The notes beneath the pieces are model-generated. The model did not search any database and had not been told where the DNA came from. It worked only from the letters and a program-made list of their open reading frames with translations. From contig JAEWJK010000012.1 in the NCBI GenBank assembly GCA_023386555.1, forward strand, positions 62,001 to 126,000: 64,000 nucleotides of DNA, read 5' to 3'. Position 1 is the stretch's first letter. Every line of letters starts with the position of its first letter. The position numbers and the translations under genes are program-made. The stretch comes from Bacteroidota bacterium. GTDB taxonomy: Bacteria > Bacteroidota > Bacteroidia > Chitinophagales > Chitinophagaceae. Shown piece by piece: positions 33,238 to 44,446 of the stretch.

Positions 33238-34884
33238 TTACCCCTCAAACGTACTATAGAAATACGGTGTCTTTGCTTCAAACTCGGCAGCACAGGTATC
33301 AACCATTTTAAACACTCTTGTTATTCCAAGTGCTTTTCGTTTTTCGTATATCTGGTCTTCTGTACAATCTCCGTGTAATATTCTGCAGATCTGTTCATCG
33401 CTAAAGCCATTCTTCTTTGCTTCTTTCAGCAAATCTTCCGGCAGCGAATCAAAGCTATGTTTTGCTAATTCCTTTTCTATCGTACATATCTTTTGAATCT
33501 GGTAAATGAACCAGCGATCAATTCCTGTAGCCTGTACAATTGTCTTTACAGTTACACCAGCCATCAAAGCATCTTTTATCCTGAATATCCTATCCCATTT
33601 TGGTGTTTTAATGTACTCCACTAATTCATCACTCTTCATCAAGCTTTTACCATAATATCCAAGACCAACAGCTTCATTCTCTAAACTCTGACAAGCTTTT
33701 TGAATGGCTTCAGTAAAACTTCTGCCGATTGCCATCACTTCACCAACACTTTTCATCTGCAATCCAAGTGTATCGTTCGATCCTTTGAATTTATCGAAAT
33801 TCCATCTTGGTACTTTCACTATTACATAATCCAATGCAGGTTCAAAATATGCTGATGTGGTTTGAGTGATCTGGTTCTTCAATTCATCCAACGAATATCC
33901 AATAGCAAGTTTCGCAGCAATTTTCGCAATCGGATAACCGGTAGCTTTCGATGCCAGAGCAGATGAACGACTTACTCTCGGATTGATCTCAACTGCAATC
34001 AACTCTTCTGTCTGTGGATCCTGTGCAAACTGAACGTTACATCCACCGGCAAAATTTCCAAGGCTACGCATCATCAGCATAGCCTTGTTTCGCATATCCT
34101 GGAAAGAAGAATCGCTCAATGTCATAGCAGGAGCAACGGTGATGGAATCTCCTGTATGAATTCCCATGGGATCAAGGTTTTCAACTGTACAAATGATCAC
34201 CACATTATCCTTCTGATCTCTCAATAACTCCAGTTCATATTCTTTCCAACCAAGTACCGCTTTTTCAACAAGCACTTCATGTATCGGTGAGGCCGTTAAT
34301 CCTCTTTGCAAAGCTTCATCCAATTCGTCTTTGTTGTGTACAAAACCTCCACCAGTTCCACCAAGGGTAAACGATGGACGAATTACTAACGGGTAACCAA
34401 TTTCCTGTGCAAATTCTTTTCCTTCCAGGAAACTATTTGCTACCTTACTTGGTGCTACTTTCACACCGATCTTAAACATCAGCTGACGAAACTTTTCCCT
34501 GTCTTCTGCAGTATCAATTGCTGCAACATCAACACCAATTAAACGGCAATTGTATTTCTCCCAGATACCCAATTCATCCACTTCTTTACAAAGGTTCAAA
34601 GCTGTTTGTCCACCCATTGTTGGCAGTACAGCATCAATTTTATTTTCCTGTAGTATCTGTTCAATGCTTTCAACAGTTAATGGAAGTAAGTAAACTCTAT
34701 CAGCCATCATCGGATCGGTCATGATGGTAGCAGGATTGGAATTTATCAGTATCACTTCAATACCTTCTTCTCTCAAACTTCTTGCAGCCTGTGAACCGGA
34801 ATAATCGAATTCACAAGCCTGACCGATAACAATTGGTCCTGAACCGATAATGAGAACTGATTTTATGGAATTGTCTTTAGGCAT
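33238..34884 (-). CDS. carB: Carbamoyl-phosphate synthase large subunit, N-terminal half only
   Basis: A 548-residue protein equal to the first half of CarB. SVLIIGSGPIVIGQACEFDY, NSNPATIMTDP, LPTMGGQTALNL, FTLGGTGGGFV and AVEINPRVSRSSALASKATG form the carboxyphosphate ATP-grasp unit, and EKELAKHSFDSLPEDLLKEA onward the oligomerisation domain. It stops right after TPYFYSTFEG, the usual junction, so the second ATP-grasp and the allosteric domain are missing. A terminator lies 18 bases past the stop and an opposing gene follows, so this is a clean end, not an obvious frameshift. The other half is presumably encoded elsewhere, as in split CarB of some archaea and Aquifex. Confidence 0.88.
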   Translation of the reverse strand: MPKDNSIKSVLIIGSGPIVIGQACEFDYSGSQAARSLREEGIEVILINSNPATIMTDPMMADRVYLLPLTVESIEQILQENKIDAVLPTMGGQTALNLCKEVDELGIWEKYNCRLIGVDVAAIDTAEDREKFRQLMFKIGVKVAPSKVANSFLEGKEFAQEIGYPLVIRPSFTLGGTGGGFVHNKDELDEALQRGLTASPIHEVLVEKAVLGWKEYELELLRDQKDNVVIICTVENLDPMGIHTGDSITVAPAMTLSDSSFQDMRNKAMLMMRSLGNFAGGCNVQFAQDPQTEELIAVEINPRVSRSSALASKATGYPIAKIAAKLAIGYSLDELKNQITQTTSAYFEPALDYVIVKVPRWNFDKFKGSNDTLGLQMKSVGEVMAIGRSFTEAIQKACQSLENEAVGLGYYGKSLMKSDELVEYIKTPKWDRIFRIKDALMAGVTVKTIVQATGIDRWFIYQIQKICTIEKELAKHSFDSLPEDLLKEAKKNGFSDEQICRILHGDCTEDQIYEKRKALGITRVFKMVDTCAAEFEAKTPYFYSTFEG

Positions 34885-34902
34885 GATAGGTTTTTATGAG
34901 AT

Positions 34903-34947
34903 CAGCTGATGAATTACTATTGATCTTCTGTTGCGTCGCACTCTTCA
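34903..34947 (-). repeat. 45-bp leader repeat, copy B (upstream of carB)
   Basis: 39 of 45 positions match the copy upstream of prfA, and the distance to the carB ATG (18 nt) is nearly the same. The rest of 34948-35075 holds no feature seen. Confidence 0.7.
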
Positions 34948-35075
34948 GGTTTCTGTTCCGTCTTCAACAAAAAAACAAATTGTGCAAATGTAAGATTGGA
35001 CAGCAAATCATCAGCAGTTATTTTAGTAAAAGATTTTAAGTTATTAGCCAGACTTTTGCTAAACAACATTGTCGA

Positions 35076-36821
35076 ATGCACATGCGATACTTTTTAATTT
35101 CTTTTTTCTCATTTTTTGTTTTTGAGTTTGCATCAGCTCAATATCCAAAAGGCTATTTCAGAAATCCTTTAGGAATTCCGATGCAATTAGCTGCCAACTT
35201 TGGTGAGGTTCGTACAGATCATTTTCACATGGGCTTTGATCTTAGAACAAATCAAAGAGAAAATCTTCCGGTATATGCTGCTGCTGAAGGTTACATCAGC
35301 AAAGTTGTAATTGAACCGGGAGGTTATGGAAGAGGCATTTACATTACTCATCCTAATGGATATGTAACGCTCTATGCTCATTTGAATGATTTTTTTCCGG
35401 CCTTACACCAGTTCGTAAAAACAAAACAATACAAAGAAGAAAAATGGGAGCAGGAAATTGAGTTTACGAAAAACCAGTTTCCGGTGAGTAAAGGACAGTT
35501 TATTGCTTATAGTGGAAATACAGGAGCTTCTCAAGGTCCACATCTACATTTCGAGATCAGGGATTCGAAAACGGGAAATAATATCAATCCTTTGTTGTTT
35601 GGCTTTGCTATTAAAGACAATATTTCTCCGTTACTGTACAAAGTGTTTTTGTACGATAGGAATTACAGCACTTATTCCATTAGTCCGACAGAAATAAAAA
35701 TAAAAGGATCAAAAGGGAAATATGTTACGACAGATACATTGATTAAGACAGGTTCAGGTAAGATTAGTTTTGGAATAAGTGCAGAAGATCTTGGAAACAC
35801 TTCTACTTTCAGATATGGCATTTATAATGCAGAAGTTTGGATAGATAGCGTTTTGCAATCATCATTCAAGCTAGATGAGTTGAATTATGATGACAGTAAG
35901 TATATGAATGCCTCTATTGATTACAAAAAGCGTTATTCAGATGGAAGTCTGATTCAGCATCTTTCAAAATTACCAGGCAACAAGTTGAGTATTTACGAAG
36001 GTTTGAACGATGGAATTATCAATTTGACAGATACATTACCACACCAGGTAACGATTAAATTGAAAGATGCAACAGGGAATGAATCGGTACTTGATTTTAA
36101 GATGGCCTGGAAACCTGAATTATATGATCAACCATATTTCACCCAACAAACAGAGAAGTTGGTTCCTAATCAGGAGAATAATTTCTTTAGAGATAACATA
36201 CAGGTAAAATTTCCGGCTACCTCTATTTATGATACTATTCCTTTTTTCCATTCCGAAGCAAATACCGGACATAATGATTTGCCAATACATCAATTGCATT
36301 ATCAGTATGTTCCATTACACGAGCCCTATACTGTATCTGTGAAGCCTGAGAGTGAACCGGATCCCTCAAAAACTATCTGGAGACTAGTTTCAGGAAATAA
36401 TAGTTATTCTCAAAATGCAATTTTTGAAAATGGAAAATTTACTGGCAGGTTTGATAAGTTTGGAATGTTGTTTTTAGAAAAAGATACACTTTCCCCTATT
36501 GTAACTCCTATTGGCTGGAAGAATAATGCTGTGTTTGCTAAAAATGGTTCTATCAATGTTTCTGTAAAAGATGATAGAAGCTATGTATCAGATTTCAGAG
36601 CAGAACTGGATGGTAAATGGTTGATGTTTTCACGAAGAGGGAATACATTCACTTACAAGTTTGATGACAAAACCAGTCTTGGTAATCATGAATTAAAGAT
36701 CATAGTGGAGGATATTGCCGGAAATCAATCAACAGCGGTTTATAATTTTGAACTAAAAGAGAAGATTGTTGTTCCTAAGAAAAAGAAGACGACAAAGAAA
36801 AAAGTAAAGAAGAAACGTTAA
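35076..36821 (+). CDS. Exported M23 family metallopeptidase
   Basis: A 581-residue secreted protein with a signal peptide (FLISFFSFFVFEFASA). The lysostaphin-type domain is at about residues 40-185: DHFHMGFDLRTN and GPHLHFEIRDS contain the zinc ligands; PVYAAAEGYISKVVIEPGG and VTLYAHLNDF are conserved. It is interrupted by a charged insert (KTKQYKEEKWEQEIEFTKNQ). The remaining ~390 residues are beta-rich domains, ending in a Lys-rich tail (KKKKTTKKKVKKKR). M23 enzymes cut peptidoglycan cross-bridges. The stop overlaps the bcp start by one base. Confidence 0.92.
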   Translation: MHMRYFLISFFSFFVFEFASAQYPKGYFRNPLGIPMQLAANFGEVRTDHFHMGFDLRTNQRENLPVYAAAEGYISKVVIEPGGYGRGIYITHPNGYVTLYAHLNDFFPALHQFVKTKQYKEEKWEQEIEFTKNQFPVSKGQFIAYSGNTGASQGPHLHFEIRDSKTGNNINPLLFGFAIKDNISPLLYKVFLYDRNYSTYSISPTEIKIKGSKGKYVTTDTLIKTGSGKISFGISAEDLGNTSTFRYGIYNAEVWIDSVLQSSFKLDELNYDDSKYMNASIDYKKRYSDGSLIQHLSKLPGNKLSIYEGLNDGIINLTDTLPHQVTIKLKDATGNESVLDFKMAWKPELYDQPYFTQQTEKLVPNQENNFFRDNIQVKFPATSIYDTIPFFHSEANTGHNDLPIHQLHYQYVPLHEPYTVSVKPESEPDPSKTIWRLVSGNNSYSQNAIFENGKFTGRFDKFGMLFLEKDTLSPIVTPIGWKNNAVFAKNGSINVSVKDDRSYVSDFRAELDGKWLMFSRRGNTFTYKFDDKTSLGNHELKIIVEDIAGNQSTAVYNFELKEKIVVPKKKKTTKKKVKKKR

Positions 36822-37294
36822 TGGCAACACATTTAAAAGAGGGAGATAAAGCCCCGGCATTTTCTGCTAAAGATCAGAACGGAAGTAAAGTTTCATTGGC
36901 TGATTACAAAGGGCAGAAAGTGGTTTTGTATTTTTATCCTGAGGATGATACACCAACCTGTACCATTCAGGCTTGTAATTTAAGAGATAATTATTCACTA
37001 TTAAAGAGAGAAGGGTTTGTAGTATTGGGTGTTAGTCCTGATGATGAAGCCAAACACAAAAAGTTTGAAGAAAAATTTTCTTTACCCTATACTTTATTAG
37101 CCGATCCAAAAAAATCCATCATTGAAAAATATGGTGTATGGGGGCCAAAGGTCTTATATGGTCGTCATTATGATGGATTACACCGGACCACTTTTCTAAT
37201 TGATGAAAAAGGAATAATCAGGAAAATATTTTTAAAGCCGACCAATAAAAAACATGCTGAGCAGATTGTAAAAGCATGGAAGGAATTGAAATAG
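36821..37294 (+). CDS. bcp: Thioredoxin-dependent thiol peroxidase (Bcp/PrxQ)
   Basis: A 157-residue peroxiredoxin reducing peroxides with thioredoxin. PEDDTPTCTIQACNLRD holds the peroxidatic Cys and, four residues on, the resolving Cys of atypical two-Cys enzymes. GDKAPAFSAKDQNG and YGRHYDGLHRTTFLID are conserved. Coupled to the M23 gene by TAATG overlap. Confidence 0.95.
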   Translation: MATHLKEGDKAPAFSAKDQNGSKVSLADYKGQKVVLYFYPEDDTPTCTIQACNLRDNYSLLKREGFVVLGVSPDDEAKHKKFEEKFSLPYTLLADPKKSIIEKYGVWGPKVLYGRHYDGLHRTTFLIDEKGIIRKIFLKPTNKKHAEQIVKAWKELK

Positions 37295-37326
37295 AAGACT
37301 ATTTGTTGCAATAATTTCTTCAGTAT

Positions 37327-37341
37327 AAGAGTGCGACGCAA
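37327..37341 (+). repeat. Core of the leader repeat, copy C
   Basis: AAGAGTGCGACGCAA is identical to the core of copies A and B, in the same orientation to the downstream ATG (7 nt away). The rest of the 45-bp unit is not conserved here. Confidence 0.5.
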
Positions 37342-37347
37342 GGAACG

Positions 37348-37731
37348 ATGCAAAGAATTGCTAAAGCTGGCAACATAAAAATTCTCTGGCAGGATTCTCG
37401 TTTTTATGAATATATGATTGTACGAATTAAAGAAAATTCATGGCTGGCAAAACTTGCTGCAAAAAAGTTAAGATCACCAAAAATGGCTATGGTGTTTGGC
37501 AAAACCATACACTTACACAATACATCCCGGGAAGAATTTTTAAGAAATGAAAAATGGGTTTGTCATGAACTGGCTCATGTAAAGCAATATGCAAAATATG
37601 GTTGCCTACAATTCCTGTTTATGTATATGCTGGAAAGTATTAAAAATGGTTACCGAAACAACAAGTTTGAATTGGAAGCAAGAAGTAAAGAAAGAGATGC
37701 TTCTATATTATTGGATTTCGCTATTAGCTAA
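37348..37731 (+). CDS. Small HExxH-motif protein, possible metallopeptidase
   Basis: A 127-residue protein. WVCHELAHVKQYAKYG contains HELAH, the zinc-binding HExxH, and FELEARSKERDA downstream supplies a possible third ligand, resembling DUF4157-type mini-peptidases. No signal peptide is evident; a hydrophobic stretch (LQFLFMYMLESI) follows the motif. Activity is inferred only from the motif. It overlaps the convergent birA by four bases. Confidence 0.7.
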   Translation: MQRIAKAGNIKILWQDSRFYEYMIVRIKENSWLAKLAAKKLRSPKMAMVFGKTIHLHNTSREEFLRNEKWVCHELAHVKQYAKYGCLQFLFMYMLESIKNGYRNNKFELEARSKERDASILLDFAIS

Positions 37732-38483
37732 ATGATCCATTCTATTTCTCCAAAACTGAATTTCTCCCAATTGCAATTTTCTACCAATAGATCTCCGTTT
37801 TCTGAAACACCTTTTATGGTGCAGGTAAATTCTTTATCACCTTTACGAAGCTTTGCCACTTTATCTTTTTTGAACAGATGCTTATTGTATAATTCAAATG
37901 CTCCTGCGGAACCTTCACTTAGATATTGATGATAGTGCTTGTCCATATAGCTACACAAACTTTTTCCCAGTTCAGTGGCATCATATGTTTTTCCCGTGAT
38001 TTGTTTTAAAGAAACGGGATTAGGTAGATTATCAAATTCAGTTTGGTTGATGTTAATGCCGATTCCTACAAGAGACCACATCCAGGTATTTCCTCTTATT
38101 ATATTCTCAATTAAAATACCACCTGCCTTTCTGTCACGCCAATAAATATCGTTCGGCCATTTAATACTTGTTTCGTCACCTGCATATTCGCTAAAAAAGT
38201 CGTAACAAGCATTAGCAGCAAGTGCAGTTAATATAAAAGGATAAGCAAGATTAAAAGCATCGGCGTTCAATACTGTTGTTTGCAGGATATTCATTCCATT
38301 GAAAGCTTTCCATTGCTTACCACGTTGCCCCTTTCCAGCTGTTTGAGATAACGTAAACCAGGTACTGCCATGTTTTGCCAACCCATTGTGTATCTGTGCC
38401 ATGGCATAGTTGTTGGTGCTATCAACCTCTACCAGTTGTATGAATGGATTGCCAATAATTTGCGACGTAGAATGGGATGACAA
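37728..38483 (-). CDS. birA: Biotin--[acetyl-CoA-carboxylase] ligase
   Basis: A ~251-residue monofunctional BirA attaching biotin to the carboxylase carrier. FIQLVEVDSTNNYAMAQI, FTLSQTAGKGQRGKQW, SIKWPNDIYWRDRKAGGILIE and VGIGININQ are the catalytic core. The N-terminal DNA-binding domain is absent. The open frame continues to 38657, but that part overlaps rsfS on the other strand; a TTG at 38483 just before SSHSTSQIIGNPF gives a sensible N-terminus. The start is uncertain since no ATG precedes the core. Confidence 0.88.
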   Translation of the reverse strand: MSSHSTSQIIGNPFIQLVEVDSTNNYAMAQIHNGLAKHGSTWFTLSQTAGKGQRGKQWKAFNGMNILQTTVLNADAFNLAYPFILTALAANACYDFFSEYAGDETSIKWPNDIYWRDRKAGGILIENIIRGNTWMWSLVGIGININQTEFDNLPNPVSLKQITGKTYDATELGKSLCSYMDKHYHQYLSEGSAGAFELYNKHLFKKDKVAKLRKGDKEFTCTIKGVSENGDLLVENCNWEKFSFGEIEWII

Positions 38484-38590
38484 AAGATTCCTATTTTTGG
38501 CGAAGATACTAGTCGTAAAATATAAAAGGCAGCTACTATGTACAACTGCCGGAGTACGAACAAATTCATCACTTAAAATCTGAATAATTA

Positions 38591-38998
38591 TTGGCACCCT
38601 TATCTGTTTTAAAGTCCCGCAAAAAGAGCAGTGAAACCAGGCTGACGAGGAATTCAAGGATTTTCAAAACCATTATAAAGGCAATTCAGGATAAGAAAGG
38701 CGAAAACATTGTTTCGCTTGATCTTAGAAAAATACCGGAAGCTGTAGCAGATTTTTTTGTTATCTGCGAAGCTACCAGTAGTACACAGATACGAGCTATT
38801 GCCGAAAGTGTGCAAGACCAGGTTAAACAACAATGTGGCGAAGCACCATACAAGCATGAAGGTTATCAGCAATTACAATGGGTGTTGATAGACTATGTTA
38901 ATGTAGTGGTACACATTATGCAGCCCGAAAACCGTAAGTTCTATAAACTCGAAGAAATGTGGAGTGATTCAGTGCTCACTGAACATTCTGATCATTAA
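38591..38998 (+). CDS. rsfS: Ribosome silencing factor RsfS
   Basis: A 135-residue protein that binds ribosomal protein uL14 and blocks subunit joining in starvation. The core runs from IIKAIQDKKGENIVSLDLRK through AVADFFVICEATSSTQIRAI to VLIDYVNVVVHIM and FYKLEEMWSD. A basic N-terminal extension (KSRKKSSETRLTRNSR) is present. The start is a TTG; no ATG occurs before the domain. ftsH follows after 39 bases, a common pairing in Bacteroidota. Confidence 0.93.
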   Translation: MAPLSVLKSRKKSSETRLTRNSRIFKTIIKAIQDKKGENIVSLDLRKIPEAVADFFVICEATSSTQIRAIAESVQDQVKQQCGEAPYKHEGYQQLQWVLIDYVNVVVHIMQPENRKFYKLEEMWSDSVLTEHSDH

Positions 38999-39037
38999 TA
39001 ATAATAACTGAGCACAACCTTTAACCAATTTGAATAG

Positions 39038-41074
<2,037 letters not shown>

Positions 41075-41089
41075 TTGGATGAAGTGAAG

Positions 41090-41097
41090 TAATTTCG
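41090..41097 (+). promoter_or_regulatory. -7-like box TAATTTCG, 4 nt before the LUD gene
   Basis: One mismatch to TAnnTTTG, followed by CAAC and the GTG start. GTTG at 41066-41069 lies 20 bp upstream, near -33 spacing. Confidence 0.4.
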
Positions 41098-41101
41098 CAA
41101 C

Positions 41102-41740
41102 GTGTCATCAGCTAAACATAATATACTAAAAAAAATACGACAGGCACTGGCAACACCGGTGCCTGCTCCTTTTCCATACACCGAGAATTCAGAAAATTTT
41201 TACCATCCTTCTCAACAGGAGTTAGAAGTAGAATTCGCTGAAAATTTTACGAAACTGCTGGGTAAGTTTTCATTTTGTGCAGATCATAAAGAACTGGCAG
41301 AACAACTAAATGCCTTAGCAAAAGCAAGAGAATGGAAGAATATTTTTTGCAGAGAGGCATCTATCAAACATAATCTTCACACAAATGGCTTCTCAAATTT
41401 TGATGCGGCAAATGTAAATGACTGTGATGCTTCTATCACAGATTGTGAAGTGCTGGTAGCCAGAACCGGAAGTCTTTTAATGAGTACGGGGCAAAAAAGT
41501 GGAAGAACAACAAGTGTATATGCACCAGTTCATATTTGTATTGCTTATACTGATCAGCTGGTGTACGATATAAAAGATGGGTTAGCGTTGATGCGAAAAA
41601 AATATAAAGAAAATTTCCCTTCACTAATTACATTGGCTACAGGTCCAAGCCGTACAGCCGACATTGAGAAAACACTGGTAGTAGGTATTCATGGACCCAA
41701 AGAAGTGTTTTGTTTTCTTGTTGAAAGACCAGGCTCATAA
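41102..41740 (+). CDS. LUD domain protein (LutC-like)
   Basis: A 212-residue protein of the lactate-utilisation LUD/DUF162 family; the last part CEVLVARTGSLLMSTGQKSG, then PVHICIAYTDQL, carries the conserved TGS/T-x-SG loop. LutC is part of the LutABC L-lactate oxidation system, but LutA and LutB are not adjacent here, so a role in lactate use is uncertain. The start is a GTG. lpxH follows after 23 bases. Confidence 0.85.
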   Translation: MSSAKHNILKKIRQALATPVPAPFPYTENSENFYHPSQQELEVEFAENFTKLLGKFSFCADHKELAEQLNALAKAREWKNIFCREASIKHNLHTNGFSNFDAANVNDCDASITDCEVLVARTGSLLMSTGQKSGRTTSVYAPVHICIAYTDQLVYDIKDGLALMRKKYKENFPSLITLATGPSRTADIEKTLVVGIHGPKEVFCFLVERPGS

Positions 41741-41751
41741 GCCGATTTATT

Positions 41752-41759
41752 TATCTTTA
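41752..41759 (+). promoter_or_regulatory. -7-like box TATCTTTA, 4 nt before lpxH
   Basis: One mismatch to TAnnTTTG, with TTAC before the ATG. No -33 TTTG at standard spacing. Confidence 0.35.
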
Positions 41760-41763
41760 TTAC

Positions 41764-42522
41764 ATGAGTGTTGCCCCTGGCAAAAAAATATACTTTCTTT
41801 CAGATTTTCATTTAGGTGCACCTGATGCAGTAAATTCACTTGTTCGTGAAAAAAAGATCGTTGCATTTTTAGATTCCATCAAACATAATGCTCATGAAAT
41901 ATTCTTACTGGGAGACATGTTTGACTTCTGGTATGAATATAAAAAAGTGGTTCCGAAAGGTCATGTAAGATTGTTGGGTAAACTGGCAGAGATTTCTGAT
42001 TTGGGTATACCGATGCATTTTTTCGTTGGCAATCACGATATGTGGATGAAGAATTATTTTATTGAAGAGTTGAATATGCAGGTGTATCATGAACCCAAGG
42101 AATTCAACTATAACAATAAGCGATTTTATATAGCACATGGTGATGGACTAGGTCCTGGAGATCATGGCTACAAAGCGTTAAAGAAGATTTTTCGAAATCC
42201 TGTTTGTCAATTTCTTTTTGGTTTACTGCATCCAACTGTTGGGATTTCTGTTGCAAATTATTTCAGCAGAAAAAGCAGGGTTAAAACCGGTAATACCGAT
42301 GAGATATTTTTAGGAGAAGATAAAGAGTGGTTAATGATCTACTCAAAAGAAATGCTTGCAAAAGAACATTTTGATTATTTTGTTTTCGGCCACCGGCATT
42401 ATCCAATAGATTATAAACTAAACAATAACAGTCGATATATTAATCTGGGAGATTGGATACGTAACTTCACTTATGCAGAATTTGATGGGAACGATCTGCA
42501 GTTAAAAAAATGGGAAGACTGA
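41764..42522 (+). CDS. lpxH: UDP-2,3-diacylglucosamine diphosphatase
   Basis: A 252-residue calcineurin-like phosphoesterase forming lipid X in lipid A synthesis. Metal ligands are in YFLSDFHLGAPDA, FLLGDMFDFWYEY, FVGNHDMWMKNY, YIAHGDGLGPGD and VFGHRHYPI. A helical insertion (IFRNPVCQFLFGLLHP) forms the lipid-binding cap. Its last 13 bases overlap the next gene. Confidence 0.95.
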   Translation: MSVAPGKKIYFLSDFHLGAPDAVNSLVREKKIVAFLDSIKHNAHEIFLLGDMFDFWYEYKKVVPKGHVRLLGKLAEISDLGIPMHFFVGNHDMWMKNYFIEELNMQVYHEPKEFNYNNKRFYIAHGDGLGPGDHGYKALKKIFRNPVCQFLFGLLHPTVGISVANYFSRKSRVKTGNTDEIFLGEDKEWLMIYSKEMLAKEHFDYFVFGHRHYPIDYKLNNNSRYINLGDWIRNFTYAEFDGNDLQLKKWED

Positions 42523-43322
42523 TCATTTTAGTATCACTATTAGTATGTTGTATTTGTGTTAATGCACAGGATACTGTCTTCATGGCAAAACCGCAAAAAT
42601 CATTTGCAGGAAGTTATACTGATTTTACCATTGATGAAGTTGGGAATATATATCTCGTCATAAACGAATCTCAACTTAAAAAGATTGATAGAAACGGAGA
42701 TTCAGTTGCTGTTTTTAATGATATCCGGAAATATGGAAATATTCATTCAGTAGATGTAACCAATCCATTAAAAATCTTGGTTTATTATAAAACCACTTCT
42801 ACAATTGTTATTCTCGATCGTTTATTAAGTGTGAGGCAGGTAATTGATCTGCGCAAATCAAATATACAAGGCGTTACATCTATCAGGCTTAGTTACGATA
42901 ACAACATCTGGGTGTTTGATGAGCTAGAAAGCAGGATCAAAAAAATTGATGACAATGGAAAACTGATCTTTCAATCAGCAGACCTGCGAACTGTATTTTC
43001 ATCTGCACCATCGTTTCAATCTGTATTCGATAGCAATAACTCGCTTTACCTATACGATCCCAAACTAGGATGGTTTACGTTTGATTATTATGGCGCATTC
43101 AAAAAGAAGCAGGCATTCTTAAACTGGAATGATGTACAAGTTTTGAATAATAGTTTAATAGGAAGAGATCGGCATCAAATCTTTACTGCAAAAGTAACAG
43201 ACTTCGATTTTAAAGCAGTAAAATTACCTGCATCAATAAATACTGCTATAAAAATTTTACACTCTTCCAAACAAGCGTACATATTATTCCCTGACAGGTT
43301 AGAAATCTTCGATGCTTTGTAA
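42510..43322 (+). CDS. Secreted protein with beta-propeller-like repeats, hypothetical
   Basis: A 270-residue protein with a signal peptide (LIILVSLLVCCICVNAQ). Repeated strands of the type DEVGNIYLVINESQLKKIDR, LSYDNNIWVFDELESRIKKI and SNNSLYLYDPKLGWFTFD suggest a small NHL/propeller-type fold. Not assigned to a family. It overlaps lpxH and precedes an MscS channel by eight bases, so the three are likely one unit. Confidence 0.75.
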   Translation: MGRLIILVSLLVCCICVNAQDTVFMAKPQKSFAGSYTDFTIDEVGNIYLVINESQLKKIDRNGDSVAVFNDIRKYGNIHSVDVTNPLKILVYYKTTSTIVILDRLLSVRQVIDLRKSNIQGVTSIRLSYDNNIWVFDELESRIKKIDDNGKLIFQSADLRTVFSSAPSFQSVFDSNNSLYLYDPKLGWFTFDYYGAFKKKQAFLNWNDVQVLNNSLIGRDRHQIFTAKVTDFDFKAVKLPASINTAIKILHSSKQAYILFPDRLEIFDAL

Positions 43323-43330
43323 ATTGCAAC

Positions 43331-44440
43331 ATGAATGATTTTCTCGAATATAAAATTCTCGATAACACGGTTCGTAGTTATGCTTATGTGCTAGGCATTA
43401 TTATTCTTGCATTATTCATTAAAAGATTTGTATCTAAATATTTAACTACACTTCTATTTAAACTGATAGTTAAGGCAGGAAGGAAATTTAATAAAGAAGC
43501 TTTTTGTAATCTTTTGATTGAACCACTTGAAGTTTTTCTACTGGTATTGGTTGTTATAATTTCTTTCGATAAACTCAATTATCCTGCACAATGGGAATTA
43601 ACCATTTATAAGCTAAAACTTTCTGATCTTATTGAAGCCCTCGCTACAGCAACAATGGTTGTGGTGTTTATATTGCTTTGTCTTCGCATTATTGATTTTA
43701 TTGCAACTGTACTAGAAGAGAAAGTAAACCTTTCTAAAAGTCAGACGGATAACCAGCTTGTTGTTTTCTTTAAAGATTTCTTCAAAGTACTCCTTGTAAT
43801 TATAGGTGGATTGCTTTTTATACGATTTGTTTTTAATAAAGATATTGGCAACCTCCTTACCGGTCTAAGCATAGTAGGAGCTGCTATTGCCCTGGCAACT
43901 AGAGAAAGCCTGGAAAATCTTATCGCATCGTTTATCATCTTTTTTGATAAACCATTTGTAACAGGTGATACGGTTAAAGTACACAACTTCACTGGTACAA
44001 TAGAAAAGATCGGACTAAGAAGTACAAGAATAAGAACATTGGATAAAACTTATATTTCTGTTCCCAACAAACAAATGGTCGATAGTATTGTAGATAACAT
44101 CAGCCTGAGAACTCAACGCAAAGTTGAAATGCGATTGGAGTTAAAGCTTTCGGTTAATACAAACGATTTAAAGAATTTCATTGAATCAGTTAAAAAGATT
44201 CTGAAAAATACATCTATTAAAAAAAGCAGTGTACACTTTACTGAAACCGGTAAAAATGCAAATGTTATTAGCATTGAATATTTTACCGGGATGGAACTAA
44301 GTGATGATCAGTTTAACTCGCTTAAAGAGGAAATTAACTTTGAAATAATGAAAGTTATAGAGCAATCCGGAATTGACTTTGCCACCTTAAATATTGATCC
44401 GATTTTTTTGAATAAAACTTCTGCACCATCTCAGGGCTAA
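43331..44440 (+). CDS. Mechanosensitive ion channel family protein (MscS-type)
   Basis: A 369-residue channel. Four hydrophobic segments precede the pore helix region NLLTGLSIVGAAIALATRES, which is followed by FFDKPFVTGDTVKV, GTIEKIGLRSTRIRTLDKT and a beta-domain (ISVPNKQMVDSIVDN). MscS proteins open under membrane tension to release solutes in osmotic downshock. The C-terminal domain (KKILKNTSIKKSS onward) is of usual size. Ends six bases before the convergent histidine kinase. Confidence 0.92.
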   Translation: MNDFLEYKILDNTVRSYAYVLGIIILALFIKRFVSKYLTTLLFKLIVKAGRKFNKEAFCNLLIEPLEVFLLVLVVIISFDKLNYPAQWELTIYKLKLSDLIEALATATMVVVFILLCLRIIDFIATVLEEKVNLSKSQTDNQLVVFFKDFFKVLLVIIGGLLFIRFVFNKDIGNLLTGLSIVGAAIALATRESLENLIASFIIFFDKPFVTGDTVKVHNFTGTIEKIGLRSTRIRTLDKTYISVPNKQMVDSIVDNISLRTQRKVEMRLELKLSVNTNDLKNFIESVKKILKNTSIKKSSVHFTETGKNANVISIEYFTGMELSDDQFNSLKEEINFEIMKVIEQSGIDFATLNIDPIFLNKTSAPSQG

Positions 44441-44446
44441 ATTAAA

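Noticed and set aside
38484..38657. Longer birA N-terminus
   Set aside because: It would overlap rsfS on the opposite strand and has no resemblance to a BirA DNA-binding domain.
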